DNA of 64,000 nt from Streptomyces griseocarneus (lineage in GTDB: Bacteria; Actinomycetota; Actinomycetes; Streptomycetales; Streptomycetaceae). Location: assembly GCA_003674045.1 (NCBI GenBank), contig PENC01000003.1:124001-188000 (forward strand), read 5' to 3'. Of the stretch, positions 17,900-26,819 are shown piece by piece (position 1 is the first letter of the stretch; each line of letters begins with the position of its first letter). The position numbers were made by a program, and so were the translations under genes. The notes beneath the pieces are model-generated. The model worked only from the letters and a program-made list of their open reading frames with translations, was not told the DNA's origin and searched no databases.

Positions 17900-17933
17900 A
17901 CGAAGCCCCGGGGCGTTCGCCCCGGGGCTTCGT
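17900..17933 (-). promoter_or_regulatory. Attenuator hairpin in the threonyl-tRNA synthetase leader
   Basis: Perfect 16-bp stem ACGAAGCCCCGGGGCG (17900-17915) and its complement (17918-17933) with a 2-nt loop, between the leader peptide stop and the synthetase start. Its strength and place fit the terminator arm of a leader-peptide attenuator. No strong T tract follows on the minus strand. Confidence 0.8.
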
Positions 17934-17947
17934 GACTAGGACATCGG

Positions 17948-18007
17948 TCAGCGCGCCGGGACACTCTCCGGCGTCGTCGTCATCATGATCATGGTGGCGC
18001 GCTTCAT
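17948..18007 (-). CDS. Thr-codon leader peptide controlling the threonyl-tRNA synthetase gene
   Basis: A 19-residue peptide, MKRATMIMMTTTPESVPAR, with four Thr codons in eight positions including three consecutive ACG, plus Met and Ile codons. It ends 14 nt before the attenuator hairpin. Ribosome stalling at the ACG run when charged tRNA-Thr is scarce should prevent the terminator from forming. TACGGT ends 7 nt before the ATG, so the leader may be transcribed without a 5' UTR. Attenuation by leader peptides is an established actinobacterial mechanism; its use here is inferred from the sequence. Confidence 0.8.
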   Translation of the reverse strand: MKRATMIMMTTTPESVPAR

Positions 18008-18201
18008 GCCGGGAACCGTAGCAGGGGCCGCGGCCGTGCGCGAGATCTTTTTCGAAGTTCTGCGGCAGGGGACACCGCAGCTCAAGGGCCCCCTTCCGCT
18101 CTGCGGTCGCACGCGGGGTGGCCCTGGCGAACAATGGTGCCGGTACGGGCAAATCGTCTACGGTGGGCCGTCCCGGCCGTCGCGGCGCCCGCCGGACGGG
18201 G

Positions 18202-20649
18202 ATGATCGTGGTGACAAGCTCTCCCTTCGGGTCCGGCGACCCGTTCTCCGATCTCTTCAGCCGCTTCTTCGGCATGAGCCCGGCGGCCTCGCCCCCGGCC
18301 GTGCAGCGTGTACCCATCGGGCGGCTGCTCAGCGATTCCTCGCACGAGCTGCTGGCCGCCGCGGGCAGCCGCGCCGCCGAGGACGGATCCGACCTGGACA
18401 CCGCGCACCTGCTGTGGGCCGCCACGCAGGTACCCGCCGCCCGGCAGGTGCTGGAGCAGGCGGGTGCGGACCCGGACCGGCTCGCCGAGGAGGTGAGCGG
18501 GAACCTGCCCACGGGCACCGGTGACGGGGAGCCCGGGCTGACCCCGGCGGCCAAACGCGCCCTGCTCGCCGCCCATGCGCGCTCCCAGGCGGCCGGCTCC
18601 TCCTACATCGGGCCGGAGCACATCCTCGCCGCCCTGCTGGAGGACCCGCGCCTGGAGGACCCGCGTTCCGGCCTGGCGGGCGCCCTGGGCACCGGCGGGC
18701 ACGGACCGGGAGCGCCGGGCGGCGCGCACAGCGGTACCCCCACGCTGGACGAGTACGGGCGCGACCTCACCGAGGAGGCCCGCGGCGGCCGACTCGACCC
18801 GGTGGTCGGCCGTGCCGAGGAGATCGAGCAGACCGTGGAGGTCCTCTCCCGGCGCACGAAGAACAACCCCGTCCTCATCGGCGACCCGGGCGTCGGCAAG
18901 ACCGCGATCGTCGAGGGCCTCGCACAGCGGATCGTCGCCGGGGAGGTCCCGAAGGCGCTGCGCGACCGGCGCGTCGTCAGCCTCGACCTGGCCGGGCTGG
19001 TCGCCGGGTCCAAGTACCGGGGCGAGTTCGAGGAACGGCTGAAGAAGGTGATCGACGAGGTCACCGCGGCCGAGAAGAGCGTCGTCCTCTTCATCGACGA
19101 ACTCCACACCGTCGTCGGGGCGGGCGGCGGTGGCGAGGGCGCGATGGACGCCGGGAACATCCTCAAGCCCGCGCTCGCCCGCGGCGACCTCAGCGTCGTC
19201 GGGGCCACCACCATCGACGAGTACCGCAAGCACATCGAGAAGGACGCCGCGCTCGAACGCCGCTTCCAGCCCGTCATGGTGCCCGAGCCCACCGTCGAGG
19301 AGACCGTCGAGATCCTGCGCGGCCTCCGGGACTCCTACGAGGCCCATCACCAGGTCCGCTTCACCGACGAGGCGCTGGACGCGGCGGCCGCGCTCTCCGA
19401 CCGCTACATCACCGCCCGCTTCCTGCCGGACAAGGCCATCGACCTGATGGACCAGGCCGGAGCACGTGTCGGCCTGCGCAACCTGGGCGAGCCGGAAGGC
19501 ACCGCGGACCTGGAGGAACGCCTCACCAGGCTCCGCAGGGAGAAGGACGAGGCGGTCAGCACCGAGGACTACGAGCGCGCGGGCGAACTCAAGAAACAGA
19601 TCCGGCAGCTGGAGGAGGAGCTCGCCCAGGCAGGCGGGGAACAGGAGAAGGTCGGCAGCGTCACCGCCGAGGACATCGCCGAGGTCCTCTCCACGCGCAC
19701 CGGCATCCCCGTCTCCCAGCTCACCGAGACCGAGCGCGACCGGCTGATGAAGCTGGAACAGGCCCTGCACGAGCGGGTGGTGGGCCAGGAGAACGCGGTC
19801 ACCGCCGTCGCCCAGGCCGTACGCCGCGGCCGCGCGGGCATGGGCGACCCGGACCGGCCCACCGGCAGCTTCCTCTTCCTCGGTCCCACCGGCGTCGGCA
19901 AGACGGAACTGGCCAAGGCGCTCGCCGAGTTCCTCTTCGGCGACGCCGACCGCATGGTCCGCCTCGACATGAGCGAGTTCCAGGAGAAGCACACGGTCTC
20001 CCGCCTCGTCGGCTCCCCGCCCGGCTACGTCGGCTACGAGGAGGCCGGCCAGCTCACGGAGGCGGTGCGCCGCAAGCCGTACAGCGTCGTGTTGTTCGAC
20101 GAGATCGAGAAGGCCCACCCCGACGTCTTCAACCTCCTGCTCCAGGTCCTCGACGACGGCCGCCTCACCGACGCGCAGGGACGCACCGTCGATTTCCGGC
20201 ACACCGTGGTCATCATGACCAGCAACATCGCCTCGCGGCGCATCCTGGACCACCAGGGCGAGGTCGACGAGATCAAGGACGACCTGATGAAGGACCTCCA
20301 GGCCCACTTCCGCCCGGAGTTCCTCAACCGCATCGACGAGGTCATCGTCTTCCACGCCCTCACCCGCGCCGACCTCGTGCACATCGTCGACCTCCTCCTG
20401 GACCGCAGCCGCCGTCGGCTGCACGCCCAGCAGATCGGCCTGGAAGTCACCGAACCCGCCAAGGAGCTCCTCGCCAACCGCGGCTACCAACCCGAATTCG
20501 GCGCCCGGCCGTTGCGGCGCACCCTCCAGACCGAGCTCGACAACCGTCTCTCCAACATGCTGCTGGACGGGTCGCTGGACCCGGGGGACACGGTGGTGGC
20601 GGATGCGGCGGATGGTGAGCTGAAGCTTTCGGTTTCTGATCGGAAATGA
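18202..20649 (+). CDS. clpC: ClpC-type AAA+ unfoldase
   Basis: About 815 residues: double Clp_N domain (to about residue 150), first AAA+ module with Walker [10 protein letters not shown] and [17 protein letters not shown], a UVR/coiled-coil middle region ([18 protein letters not shown]), then the second module with Walker [26 protein letters not shown] and [13 protein letters not shown]. Unfolds proteins for ClpP or disaggregates them. The start is ambiguous between ATG 18202 and GTG 18211, where GGGG lies 6 nt upstream. Diverges from the attenuated synthetase; the 194-bp gap must hold both promoters. Probably one of several ClpC paralogues. Confidence 0.92.
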   Translation: MIVVTSSPFGSGDPFSDLFSRFFGMSPAASPPAVQRVPIGRLLSDSSHELLAAAGSRAAEDGSDLDTAHLLWAATQVPAARQVLEQAGADPDRLAEEVSGNLPTGTGDGEPGLTPAAKRALLAAHARSQAAGSSYIGPEHILAALLEDPRLEDPRSGLAGALGTGGHGPGAPGGAHSGTPTLDEYGRDLTEEARGGRLDPVVGRAEEIEQTVEVLSRRTKNNPVLIGDPGVGKTAIVEGLAQRIVAGEVPKALRDRRVVSLDLAGLVAGSKYRGEFEERLKKVIDEVTAAEKSVVLFIDELHTVVGAGGGGEGAMDAGNILKPALARGDLSVVGATTIDEYRKHIEKDAALERRFQPVMVPEPTVEETVEILRGLRDSYEAHHQVRFTDEALDAAAALSDRYITARFLPDKAIDLMDQAGARVGLRNLGEPEGTADLEERLTRLRREKDEAVSTEDYERAGELKKQIRQLEEELAQAGGEQEKVGSVTAEDIAEVLSTRTGIPVSQLTETERDRLMKLEQALHERVVGQENAVTAVAQAVRRGRAGMGDPDRPTGSFLFLGPTGVGKTELAKALAEFLFGDADRMVRLDMSEFQEKHTVSRLVGSPPGYVGYEEAGQLTEAVRRKPYSVVLFDEIEKAHPDVFNLLLQVLDDGRLTDAQGRTVDFRHTVVIMTSNIASRRILDHQGEVDEIKDDLMKDLQAHFRPEFLNRIDEVIVFHALTRADLVHIVDLLLDRSRRRLHAQQIGLEVTEPAKELLANRGYQPEFGARPLRRTLQTELDNRLSNMLLDGSLDPGDTVVADAADGELKLSVSDRK

Positions 20650-20892
20650 CCGAAGGCTGTAAATCTCGTTCAGGCCGAGAAGTGTCGTGCTGGTATCTAC
20701 CGTTCCATGCGGAGGATGTTCTTTTGGTAAGTGCCGCAAAAAATACGAGATGGGCTGGAGGGACGCTAGCGTCTTCGATCCCGGCGACCTGCGGGATGCC
20801 GACGACGACAGGCGGGGCGCGATGCGTGAACGGATACTCCCGCCCCTGCCCGGGAACCGGCAGCGGCACCGGCAAGACCGTCTGGGCCCGCA

Positions 20893-21912
20893 TCACCGCG
20901 TGTCCCTCCCCGTAGGTCCCGGCGCGGGACGTCGGCGCCAGCGCATGCGGGACCAGGGGAGCGCGAGTTCCTCTGGTGTCGACACCTCGCGGGGTGCGAG
21001 CCGGTCCACGGGGGTCGCCTCCGCGTGGTCGGCGAAGACCGTGTCGACGTAGCGGTGGCCGGTGTCGGCCGCGATGAAGACCATGGTGCGGCCGGGGGAC
21101 CGGTCGCGCTCCCAGCGGGCCGTCAGGTAGGCGGCGCCTGTGGAGAGGCCCGCGAAGACCGCGTGGCGGCGGAGCAGGTCGACGGAGCCCGAGCGGGCTG
21201 CCTCGAAGGAGAGCCAGTGCACGGTGTCGTACAGCTCGTGTGCGACGTTCCCGAAGGGGATCGAGCTGCCGATGCCCGCGATGATGATCTCCGGGTCGCT
21301 GACGTGCTCGCTGCCGAAGGTGACGCTGCCGTACGGCTGTACGCCGACGAGCTCGACCTCGGGCGAGTCCTCGCGCAGGCAGCGGGCGAGGGCGCCGGTG
21401 GAGGCGCCCGAGCCCACGCCGCCGACGAGCGTGAGGCGGTCGGTGCCGGTCTCCTCGCGGACGCGCCGGGCGACGGAGCGGTAGCCGAGGTAGTGGATGT
21501 CGTCGTGGTACTGCCGCATCCAGTGGTGGCCGGGGCGCTCCGCCAGGATCTCGTGGATGCGCGCGACGCGGCGCTTCTGGTCGAGTTTGAGGTCGGCGCA
21601 GGGTTCCATCTGCTCGAACTCCGTGCCGAGCACGGCGAGCTGGGTGCGCAGGGTGCGGTCGACGGTCGTCGAACCGACGATGTGGCAGCGCATGCCGTAG
21701 CGGTGGCAGGCCAGGGCGAGGGCGTAGCCGTAGATGCCGCTGGAGCTGTCGAGGAGGGTGTCGCCGCGCCGTACGGCCCCGGTGTCGAGGAGGTGCCGCA
21801 CCGCCGCCAGCGCGGAGACGGCCTTCATGGTCTCGAAGCGCAGGCAGACGAGCCGGTCGTCGAGGCGTATGAGGTCGGGCCGGCCGACGGATTCCGCGAA
21901 GTGCTGGTCCAT
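20893..21912 (-). CDS. Cysteine-synthase-fold PLP enzyme of the Zur-linked locus
   Basis: 339 residues of the beta-family PLP fold. The candidate PLP lysine is Lys30 in RFETMKAV; SSSGIYGYALA corresponds to the substrate loop, and GGVGSGASTGAL to the phosphate-binding glycine loop. It is not a housekeeping CysK. By analogy with SbnA, which makes a diaminopropionate precursor from O-phosphoserine, it may carry out beta-replacement on a phosphorylated hydroxy amino acid made by the neighbouring kinase. The first 88 nt overlap the kinase gene. Last gene of the minus-strand operon. Confidence 0.75.
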   Translation of the reverse strand: MDQHFAESVGRPDLIRLDDRLVCLRFETMKAVSALAAVRHLLDTGAVRRGDTLLDSSSGIYGYALALACHRYGMRCHIVGSTTVDRTLRTQLAVLGTEFEQMEPCADLKLDQKRRVARIHEILAERPGHHWMRQYHDDIHYLGYRSVARRVREETGTDRLTLVGGVGSGASTGALARCLREDSPEVELVGVQPYGSVTFGSEHVSDPEIIIAGIGSSIPFGNVAHELYDTVHWLSFEAARSGSVDLLRRHAVFAGLSTGAAYLTARWERDRSPGRTMVFIAADTGHRYVDTVFADHAEATPVDRLAPREVSTPEELALPWSRMRWRRRPAPGPTGRDTR

Positions 21913-22877
21913 TCCGGGAGCTCCTTGACAGTGGTCGAGGTCGTGAAGGTGCGGGTGACGGGGATGCCGTTGGAGTCCAGGGCGCGGGCGCACTGCCGCA
22001 GCCGGTGCCGCAGGCCGGGCGTCGTGGGGGAGAAGAGCAGCCCCGCCACCGTCCCGCTGTGCGCGATCTGCACGCCGGTGGCGCCCACGCGGTCGGCGAT
22101 GTCCGTGAGGATGCTGAACTTCTCGTGCCGCAGCACCCGTTGGGCGCGTCGTGCGCTGGCGGTCGCGACCTGGCCGAGGAGCCCGGTGTCGCCCTCGGCC
22201 ACGGCCCGCCGCAGCAGTGCGAGCAGCCGCGCGTACGCCCGTACGTCCTCCTCGCCGTGGGACTGCGCGGGCAGGGACAGCGTGTCGACGGGGCCGCCCA
22301 GCGTGCAGCCCACGACGACGGCCGGCGGCAGGGCCGCGCCGAGGACTTCCAGGACACGGCCCTCGCGCTGGGCGAACAGCACCGGGCGGCCGTCGAGCAT
22401 CAGCGGGTCGGAGGCCAGCTCGGCGTGTACCGCCAGCCGGGCGACCGCGTTCGACGGCAGGACGATGCCGAAGGCGTCGGCTACCGCCCGGACGACGGCG
22501 ATGACGTCGCTGGTGGAACTGCCCATGCCCAGGCCCACGGGGATGTCGCCGGTGAGGGTCAGCACCCCGCCGCACGGGGCCGTCCCGCGACGCCGGGCGC
22601 ACTCCTCGACGGCGAGGGACACGGCGCGCAGGGCCTTTGTGCGGCCGGGCGGGAAGACGGTCAGGTCCTGTGGCGGGGCGCCGGGGTCCGCGGTGAACGT
22701 GGCATGGGAACCCGGCCCGTTCATGGGGAGGGTGACCAGACCGGCGCACCTGCGCCCGGCGGAGTCGAGGAAGACGCCCTGGAGGATCTCGCCGTGGTGA
22801 CAGGACGCGTACCCGGTGCCGGTGAGGGCGTGACCGGCACCGGCCCCGGGTACGGCCCGACGCGTCGCCGGTGTCAC
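21825..22877 (-). CDS. GHMP-family kinase, PduX/L-threonine kinase-like
   Basis: 350 residues. N-terminal YASCHHGEILQGVF resembles the start of PduX-type L-threonine kinases, and GDIPVGLGMGSSTSD (residues 111-124) is the GHMP ATP motif. Likely reaction: ATP-dependent O-phosphorylation of Thr or a related hydroxy amino acid. It starts at a GTGA overlap with the DUF364 gene. No cobalamin genes are nearby, so the usual PduX role in B12 synthesis is unlikely; the adjacent PLP enzyme is the probable consumer. The C-terminal 29 residues are encoded inside the overlap with the PLP enzyme gene and look non-native. Confidence 0.78.
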   Translation of the reverse strand: MTPATRRAVPGAGAGHALTGTGYASCHHGEILQGVFLDSAGRRCAGLVTLPMNGPGSHATFTADPGAPPQDLTVFPPGRTKALRAVSLAVEECARRRGTAPCGGVLTLTGDIPVGLGMGSSTSDVIAVVRAVADAFGIVLPSNAVARLAVHAELASDPLMLDGRPVLFAQREGRVLEVLGAALPPAVVVGCTLGGPVDTLSLPAQSHGEEDVRAYARLLALLRRAVAEGDTGLLGQVATASARRAQRVLRHEKFSILTDIADRVGATGVQIAHSGTVAGLLFSPTTPGLRHRLRQCARALDSNGIPVTRTFTTSTTVKELPEWTSTSRNPSAGPTSYASTTGSSACASRP

Positions 22878-23716
22878 GAGCCGCTCGCGGCCCGGTAGCG
22901 GTACAGGGCGGTCGGTTCGGCGCTGAACTGCGAGAACGGGAATGGCTCCGCGGACAGCGCGGTCACCCCGTCGCCGAGGAAGGCCCGCGCCACGGCGCTG
23001 CCCGTCTGCGCGTAGACGACGAGGGGGATGCCGCGGGCCCGGCAGCGTTCGAGGATCGTGTCGAACGAGCCGTTGCCGAGGGTCATCCCGGTGGCGACGA
23101 CGGCCTCGGCGCGGTCGAGCACCTCGTGCATGTCGTCGGTCACCGGGTCGCCCCACTGGGTGGTCCGCAGATTGAAGTCGCAGGGCAGCGGCGTGCCGCC
23201 GCGCTCGCGGATGGCGGCGACCAGTGGGTTGACCACGCCGATGAGGCCCACGCAGGCGCCCTCCTCGATGTCCAGCAGCCCGGCGATGGCCGCGTCCCGC
23301 GCCCGCGCCCTGGCCTCCGGGGTGCCCGCGGGGAGGACGACCGCCTCGGCCTCCGAGCGGTCCGCGGCCGTCCGGTGCGGCCGTACCTCGGAGAGATAGG
23401 CGTCGAGGGCGGCGATGCGCAGCGGCATCGGCGCGGCACGCAGCAGCACGTCGAGGGAGACGCCCGAGAAGTCGCGGCAGATCGCCGGGTCGAGCTGTCC
23501 CGCCTCGAACGCGCAGCCGCCGAAGGAGCCGCCGAGCCGTACGAGGACGTACTGGTTGAGGTAGGTGGTGTCGCCGCCCGCCAGCCGGGTGCCGTGGTGG
23601 ATCCAGAACACGCTGGTGGCCACGAGGTCGGCGGGGAGCGGGCCGTGCTCACCCGCCCGTACGGCGGTGATGAGCCCGGCGAGGGTGCGGGCGGCGGTGT
23701 CGGGCGTCGTCTTCAT
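22874..23716 (-). CDS. DUF364/DUF4213 Rossmann-like protein (putative metal-chelate related)
   Basis: 280 residues. The N-terminal half resembles the enolase-like DUF4213 part, the C-terminal half a Rossmann-like DUF364 domain (CVGLIGVVNPLVAAIRERG; AEAVVATGMTLGNGSFDTIL). Proteins of this group are frequently found beside iron/siderophore-type ABC transporters, and a heavy-metal-chelation role has been proposed; no enzyme activity is firmly established as far as I know. ATGA overlap with the ABC ATPase and GTGA overlap with the kinase show tight translational coupling. Confidence 0.75.
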   Translation of the reverse strand: MKTTPDTAARTLAGLITAVRAGEHGPLPADLVATSVFWIHHGTRLAGGDTTYLNQYVLVRLGGSFGGCAFEAGQLDPAICRDFSGVSLDVLLRAAPMPLRIAALDAYLSEVRPHRTAADRSEAEAVVLPAGTPEARARARDAAIAGLLDIEEGACVGLIGVVNPLVAAIRERGGTPLPCDFNLRTTQWGDPVTDDMHEVLDRAEAVVATGMTLGNGSFDTILERCRARGIPLVVYAQTGSAVARAFLGDGVTALSAEPFPFSQFSAEPTALYRYRAASGS

Positions 23717-24513
23717 GAGACTCCTTCGAGAGGGGAACGGGAGGAAAGGCGCAGGGGGCCGCGGTAGGAGATCGAGGGGTGGCCCAGGGCGTCGGTGGTG
23801 AGGCCGGCGTCGACCTCGAAGACGGTGGCGAGGCGCTCGCTGGTCAGGACGTCCGCGGGGGAGCCGTCGGCGACCAGGCGCCCGTGGTGCAGGAGCAGCA
23901 GCCGGTCGCAGTACCGGGCGGCGAGCGCCAGGTCGTGCAGGGCCACCAGCACCGTCTGCTCGGTGGAGGCCAGCAGCTCCATGAGTTCCAACTGGTGTTT
24001 GACGTCGAGGTGGTTGGTCGGTTCGTCCAGGAGGAGGGCCCACGGCTGCTGGGCCAGCGCGCGGGCGATGTGGGCGCGCTGCCGCTCGCCGCCCGACAGC
24101 GACGGCCAGGGACGGTCGGCGAGTCCGGTGAGCCCCAGCCGCTCCAGCGCGGCCGCGACGACGGCCCGGTCGGTCGCGTCCGGCCCGCGCCAGCGGCTGC
24201 GGAACGGGGTACGGCCCAGCCCGACGACATCGGCGACGCGCAGCTCGCCGTCGGCGTCGGCGGACTGCTCGACGAACGCCACGTGCCGCGCGATCCGGCG
24301 GGCGTCCCAGCAGCGTATCGTCTCACCGCCGTAGCGGACCGAGCCCGCGGACGGTACGCGCAGCCCGGCGACACAGCGCAGGAGCGAGGACTTCCCCGAG
24401 CCGTTGGGCCCGAGCAGCCCGACCGTCTCGCCCGGCGCGATGTCCAGCCCGACGTCCCGGACGACCGGTGTGCCCGCGGCCGCCCAGCTCAGCCCTTCGA
24501 CGGTGATCCTCAC
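23713..24513 (-). CDS. FecE-type ABC importer ATPase
   Basis: 266 residues. Walker A GPNGSGKSS, signature SLSGGERQRAHIA, Walker B LLLDEPTNHLD and H-loop ALHDLALAARYCD fit the metal-chelate (FepC/FecE) class. Starts GTG with a GTGA overlap with the permease stop. Energises uptake of the compound bound by the lipoprotein at 25657-26682. Confidence 0.88.
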   Translation of the reverse strand: MRITVEGLSWAAAGTPVVRDVGLDIAPGETVGLLGPNGSGKSSLLRCVAGLRVPSAGSVRYGGETIRCWDARRIARHVAFVEQSADADGELRVADVVGLGRTPFRSRWRGPDATDRAVVAAALERLGLTGLADRPWPSLSGGERQRAHIARALAQQPWALLLDEPTNHLDVKHQLELMELLASTEQTVLVALHDLALAARYCDRLLLLHHGRLVADGSPADVLTSERLATVFEVDAGLTTDALGHPSISYRGPLRLSSRSPLEGVS

Positions 24514-25667
24514 AGGGCACCCCTCCTGCGCAGGACGAGGAGGAAGAGCGGTACGCCGACGAGCGCGGTGATCACCCCGGCGGGCAGCTCCCGAGGGGCG
24601 AGGACGGACCGGGCCAGCGCGTCCGTCCACACCAGGAACACCGCGCCCACCAGCGCCGAGCACGGCAGCAGCACCCGGTGCCGCGGCCCGGTCAGGAAGC
24701 GCACCCCGTGCGGCACGATCAGCCCGACGAAACCGATCGCGCCGACGGTCGCCACCGCCACGGACGTCAGCACCGCCGTCACGACGAGCAGCAGCGTGCG
24801 GGTCCCGCGCACGCCGATCCCCAGGGACGAGGCGGTGTCCGCGCCGAACGCGAACGCGTCCAGGGCGTTCGAGCACAGCCAGGCCACCGTGAGACCCAGC
24901 GGGGTGACGACCGCGCAGACCGCGACCGACTCCCAGCGGGCCGGGGCCATCGACCCCAGCAGCCAGTGCGTGACCGCGCGCGTGGTGTCCGCGTCCGCCG
25001 AGGCCATCAGGGTCAGCGAGGTCAGCGCCGTGAAGAGCTGACCCACCACCACACCGGTCAGGGCGATACGGACCGAGTCCGGACCCGAACGCCGCAACAG
25101 CGCGAGCAGCAGGCCGAACGCGACCAGCGCCCCGATCAGCGCGCCGCCGGTCACCCCCAGCGCCCCCGCCCCGACCCCGAGGACGACCACGGCGACGGCA
25201 CCGGTGGAGGCGCCCGAGGACACCCCCAGGAGATACGGGTCCGCGAGCGCGTTGCGGGTGACGGCCTGCAGGACGGCCCCGCACACCGCGAGCGCCGCGC
25301 CGACCAGGGCCGCCATCAGTACGCGGGGAAGCCGCAGATCCCAGACGAGCGAGTCGGCCAGCGGCGGCAGCGGGGTGACGTCCAGACCGAGCCGGACGCC
25401 GAACGCCCTGCCGACATCGGCGTACCCGACGTCGGCCGCGCCGATCCGTACCGAGGCCGCCACGGACGCCGCCAGGACGAGCGCGATGCCGAGGACCAGG
25501 ACCGGCCGGGGGAGCGCGGCCCGGCTGCCTGCCGGTGGTGTCGCGGCCGTCACGGTGATGCCCCGCGCGGCCGGACGCAGCAGGTCCACCGCGGCAGGTG
25601 CCGAGGTGCCCGACGCGGCCGGGCCGGCGGACGCGGCCGGGCGGACGGATATGCGGTCAGCGGGCAT
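24510..25667 (-). CDS. FecCD-family metal-chelate ABC permease
   Basis: 385 residues with about nine to ten membrane segments. AVCGAVLQAVTRNALADPYLLGVSSGAS and GAIGFVGLIVPHGVRFLTGP are hallmark FecCD segments. A 50-residue Ala/Pro-rich N-terminal extension may be partly artificial, since it overlaps the binding-protein stop by 11 nt; later starts are possible. A single permease gene implies a homodimer. Confidence 0.87.
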   Translation of the reverse strand: MPADRISVRPAASAGPAASGTSAPAAVDLLRPAARGITVTAATPPAGSRAALPRPVLVLGIALVLAASVAASVRIGAADVGYADVGRAFGVRLGLDVTPLPPLADSLVWDLRLPRVLMAALVGAALAVCGAVLQAVTRNALADPYLLGVSSGASTGAVAVVVLGVGAGALGVTGGALIGALVAFGLLLALLRRSGPDSVRIALTGVVVGQLFTALTSLTLMASADADTTRAVTHWLLGSMAPARWESVAVCAVVTPLGLTVAWLCSNALDAFAFGADTASSLGIGVRGTRTLLLVVTAVLTSVAVATVGAIGFVGLIVPHGVRFLTGPRHRVLLPCSALVGAVFLVWTDALARSVLAPRELPAGVITALVGVPLFLLVLRRRGAL

Positions 25668-26682
25668 GGCCGAGGTCCTTCATGCCGTCGGCCAGCAGCC
25701 GCAGGGCGTGCACCGTTCGTACGGACGGGTCCATCTCGATACCGGGGATCTCGACGATCCGGTTCTCGCGGACCGCCGCCAGCTTGGACATCACCGGGTC
25801 CTTCTCCATCAGGGCTCGCTTCTCCGACGCGCTGTCACCCGGCCTGCCGCGCTCGGAGAGGTCTCCGATGACGATGAAGTCCGGGTTCCGCTCGGCGATC
25901 TTCTCCCAGGAGACCTCCGGCCAGTTCTCGCCGATGTCGTCGAAGGCGTTCTTCGCGCCGACGATCCTGCTCATCTCGCTGGGCATGCCGGTCCTGCCCG
26001 CGACGTACGGGGTGCCGTTGAGGGCGGAGTAGAGCCAGACCACGGTCGGCCGGTCCTTGACGCGGGCGGCGGTCCCCGCCGCGTCGGCGACGGCGGCACG
26101 CTGCTCCCGGACCAGCTTCGCCGCGCGGTCCTCGGCGCCGAAGACCTGCCCCAGCTTTTCGTAGTCGGAGAACAGCAGGTCGAAGGGCGTCCTGCCGGAT
26201 CCGTTCCGCCGAGGGCAGTCCACGGCACTGACATAGGCGGGCACCTTGAGCGCGCCGAGCTCCTCGCGCGTGCCCGCCCGGTCCTTGGTGTAGAGACCGG
26301 CCTCGGCCGCGACGACGAAATCGGGGTTCGCGGCCCGCAGTTGCTCACCGGTGAGGATCTTGGGGCTGAGGACGGGGACCTTGGCGTACGCGTCCCGGTA
26401 CCGCTCGGGGATCTTCGTCTTGAGGTTGGCCGTCCCCGCCATCCGGTTCTGGAGCCCCAGCTCCAGCAGGGTCTCGGTCGACGTCTGGTCCAGCGTGACG
26501 GCCCGTCGCGGGGCCTTGGCGAAGGAGAGTTCGCGGCCGCAGCTGCTGACGGTCGTCGCCTTGGCGGCGGTCCCGTCCGCGGAGGTGTCCGACGGGGACG
26601 AGCCGCCGGTGGCCGTCGAACAGCCCGCGCTTGCAAGGGCGAGGGCGAGCGCGGCGATACCGAGGCGGGCAGGGTGACGCAT
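25657..26682 (-). CDS. Metal-chelate binding lipoprotein (FecB/TroA-like fold)
   Basis: 341 residues with a lipoprotein signal peptide (lipobox LASAGC). The mature part has the periplasmic-binding fold of the siderophore/B12 class: RAVTLDQTSTETLLELGLQNRMAGT, LRAANPDFVVAAEA and DPSVRTVHALRLLADGM. First gene of the minus-strand operon; its ATG lies 98 nt from the Zur box. Probable ligand: a zinc chelate (inferred from the box). Confidence 0.87.
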   Translation of the reverse strand: MRHPARLGIAALALALASAGCSTATGGSSPSDTSADGTAAKATTVSSCGRELSFAKAPRRAVTLDQTSTETLLELGLQNRMAGTANLKTKIPERYRDAYAKVPVLSPKILTGEQLRAANPDFVVAAEAGLYTKDRAGTREELGALKVPAYVSAVDCPRRNGSGRTPFDLLFSDYEKLGQVFGAEDRAAKLVREQRAAVADAAGTAARVKDRPTVVWLYSALNGTPYVAGRTGMPSEMSRIVGAKNAFDDIGENWPEVSWEKIAERNPDFIVIGDLSERGRPGDSASEKRALMEKDPVMSKLAAVRENRIVEIPGIEMDPSVRTVHALRLLADGMKDLGHAR

Positions 26683-26779
26683 GGGGCCTCCGGTCTGGGG
26701 TGGGTGTGATTTGTGGGATGGGTGATTTGTGAGGTGGGGGTGTGAGTGACGCGTGGGAGTGACTGTACTGTAATGGAAA

Positions 26780-26794
26780 TGGGAATCATTTTCA
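26780..26794. promoter_or_regulatory. Zur box in the divergent promoter of the metallophore-like locus
   Basis: TGGGAATCATTTTCA matches the Streptomyces Zur palindrome as I remember it (TGAAAATCATTTTCA) at 13 of 15 positions. It lies 26 nt before the exporter GTG and 98 nt from the lipoprotein ATG, so a single bound Zur could repress both directions when zinc is plentiful. Confidence 0.8.
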
Positions 26795-26819
26795 TCAATG
26801 GAGTGAGGAGCGCCCCGCA

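Noticed and set aside
17855..18007. A T-box riboswitch upstream of the threonyl-tRNA synthetase gene
   Set aside because: No T-box or specifier loop is visible; the Thr-rich leader peptide plus hairpin explains the region better.
18098..18125. A possible ClgR box upstream of clpC
   Set aside because: GTTCGCC is present on the minus strand but the second half-site does not match what I recall of the ClgR consensus.
18082..20739. An 885-residue minus-strand frame opposite clpC
   Set aside because: clpC has all its AAA+ motifs in the plus frame; the antisense frame shows no family pattern and is a codon-bias artefact.
20650..20892. Possible small gene between clpC and the PLP enzyme gene
   Set aside because: Frames present have poor starts and no coding-like composition; I see only the ends of two convergent genes.
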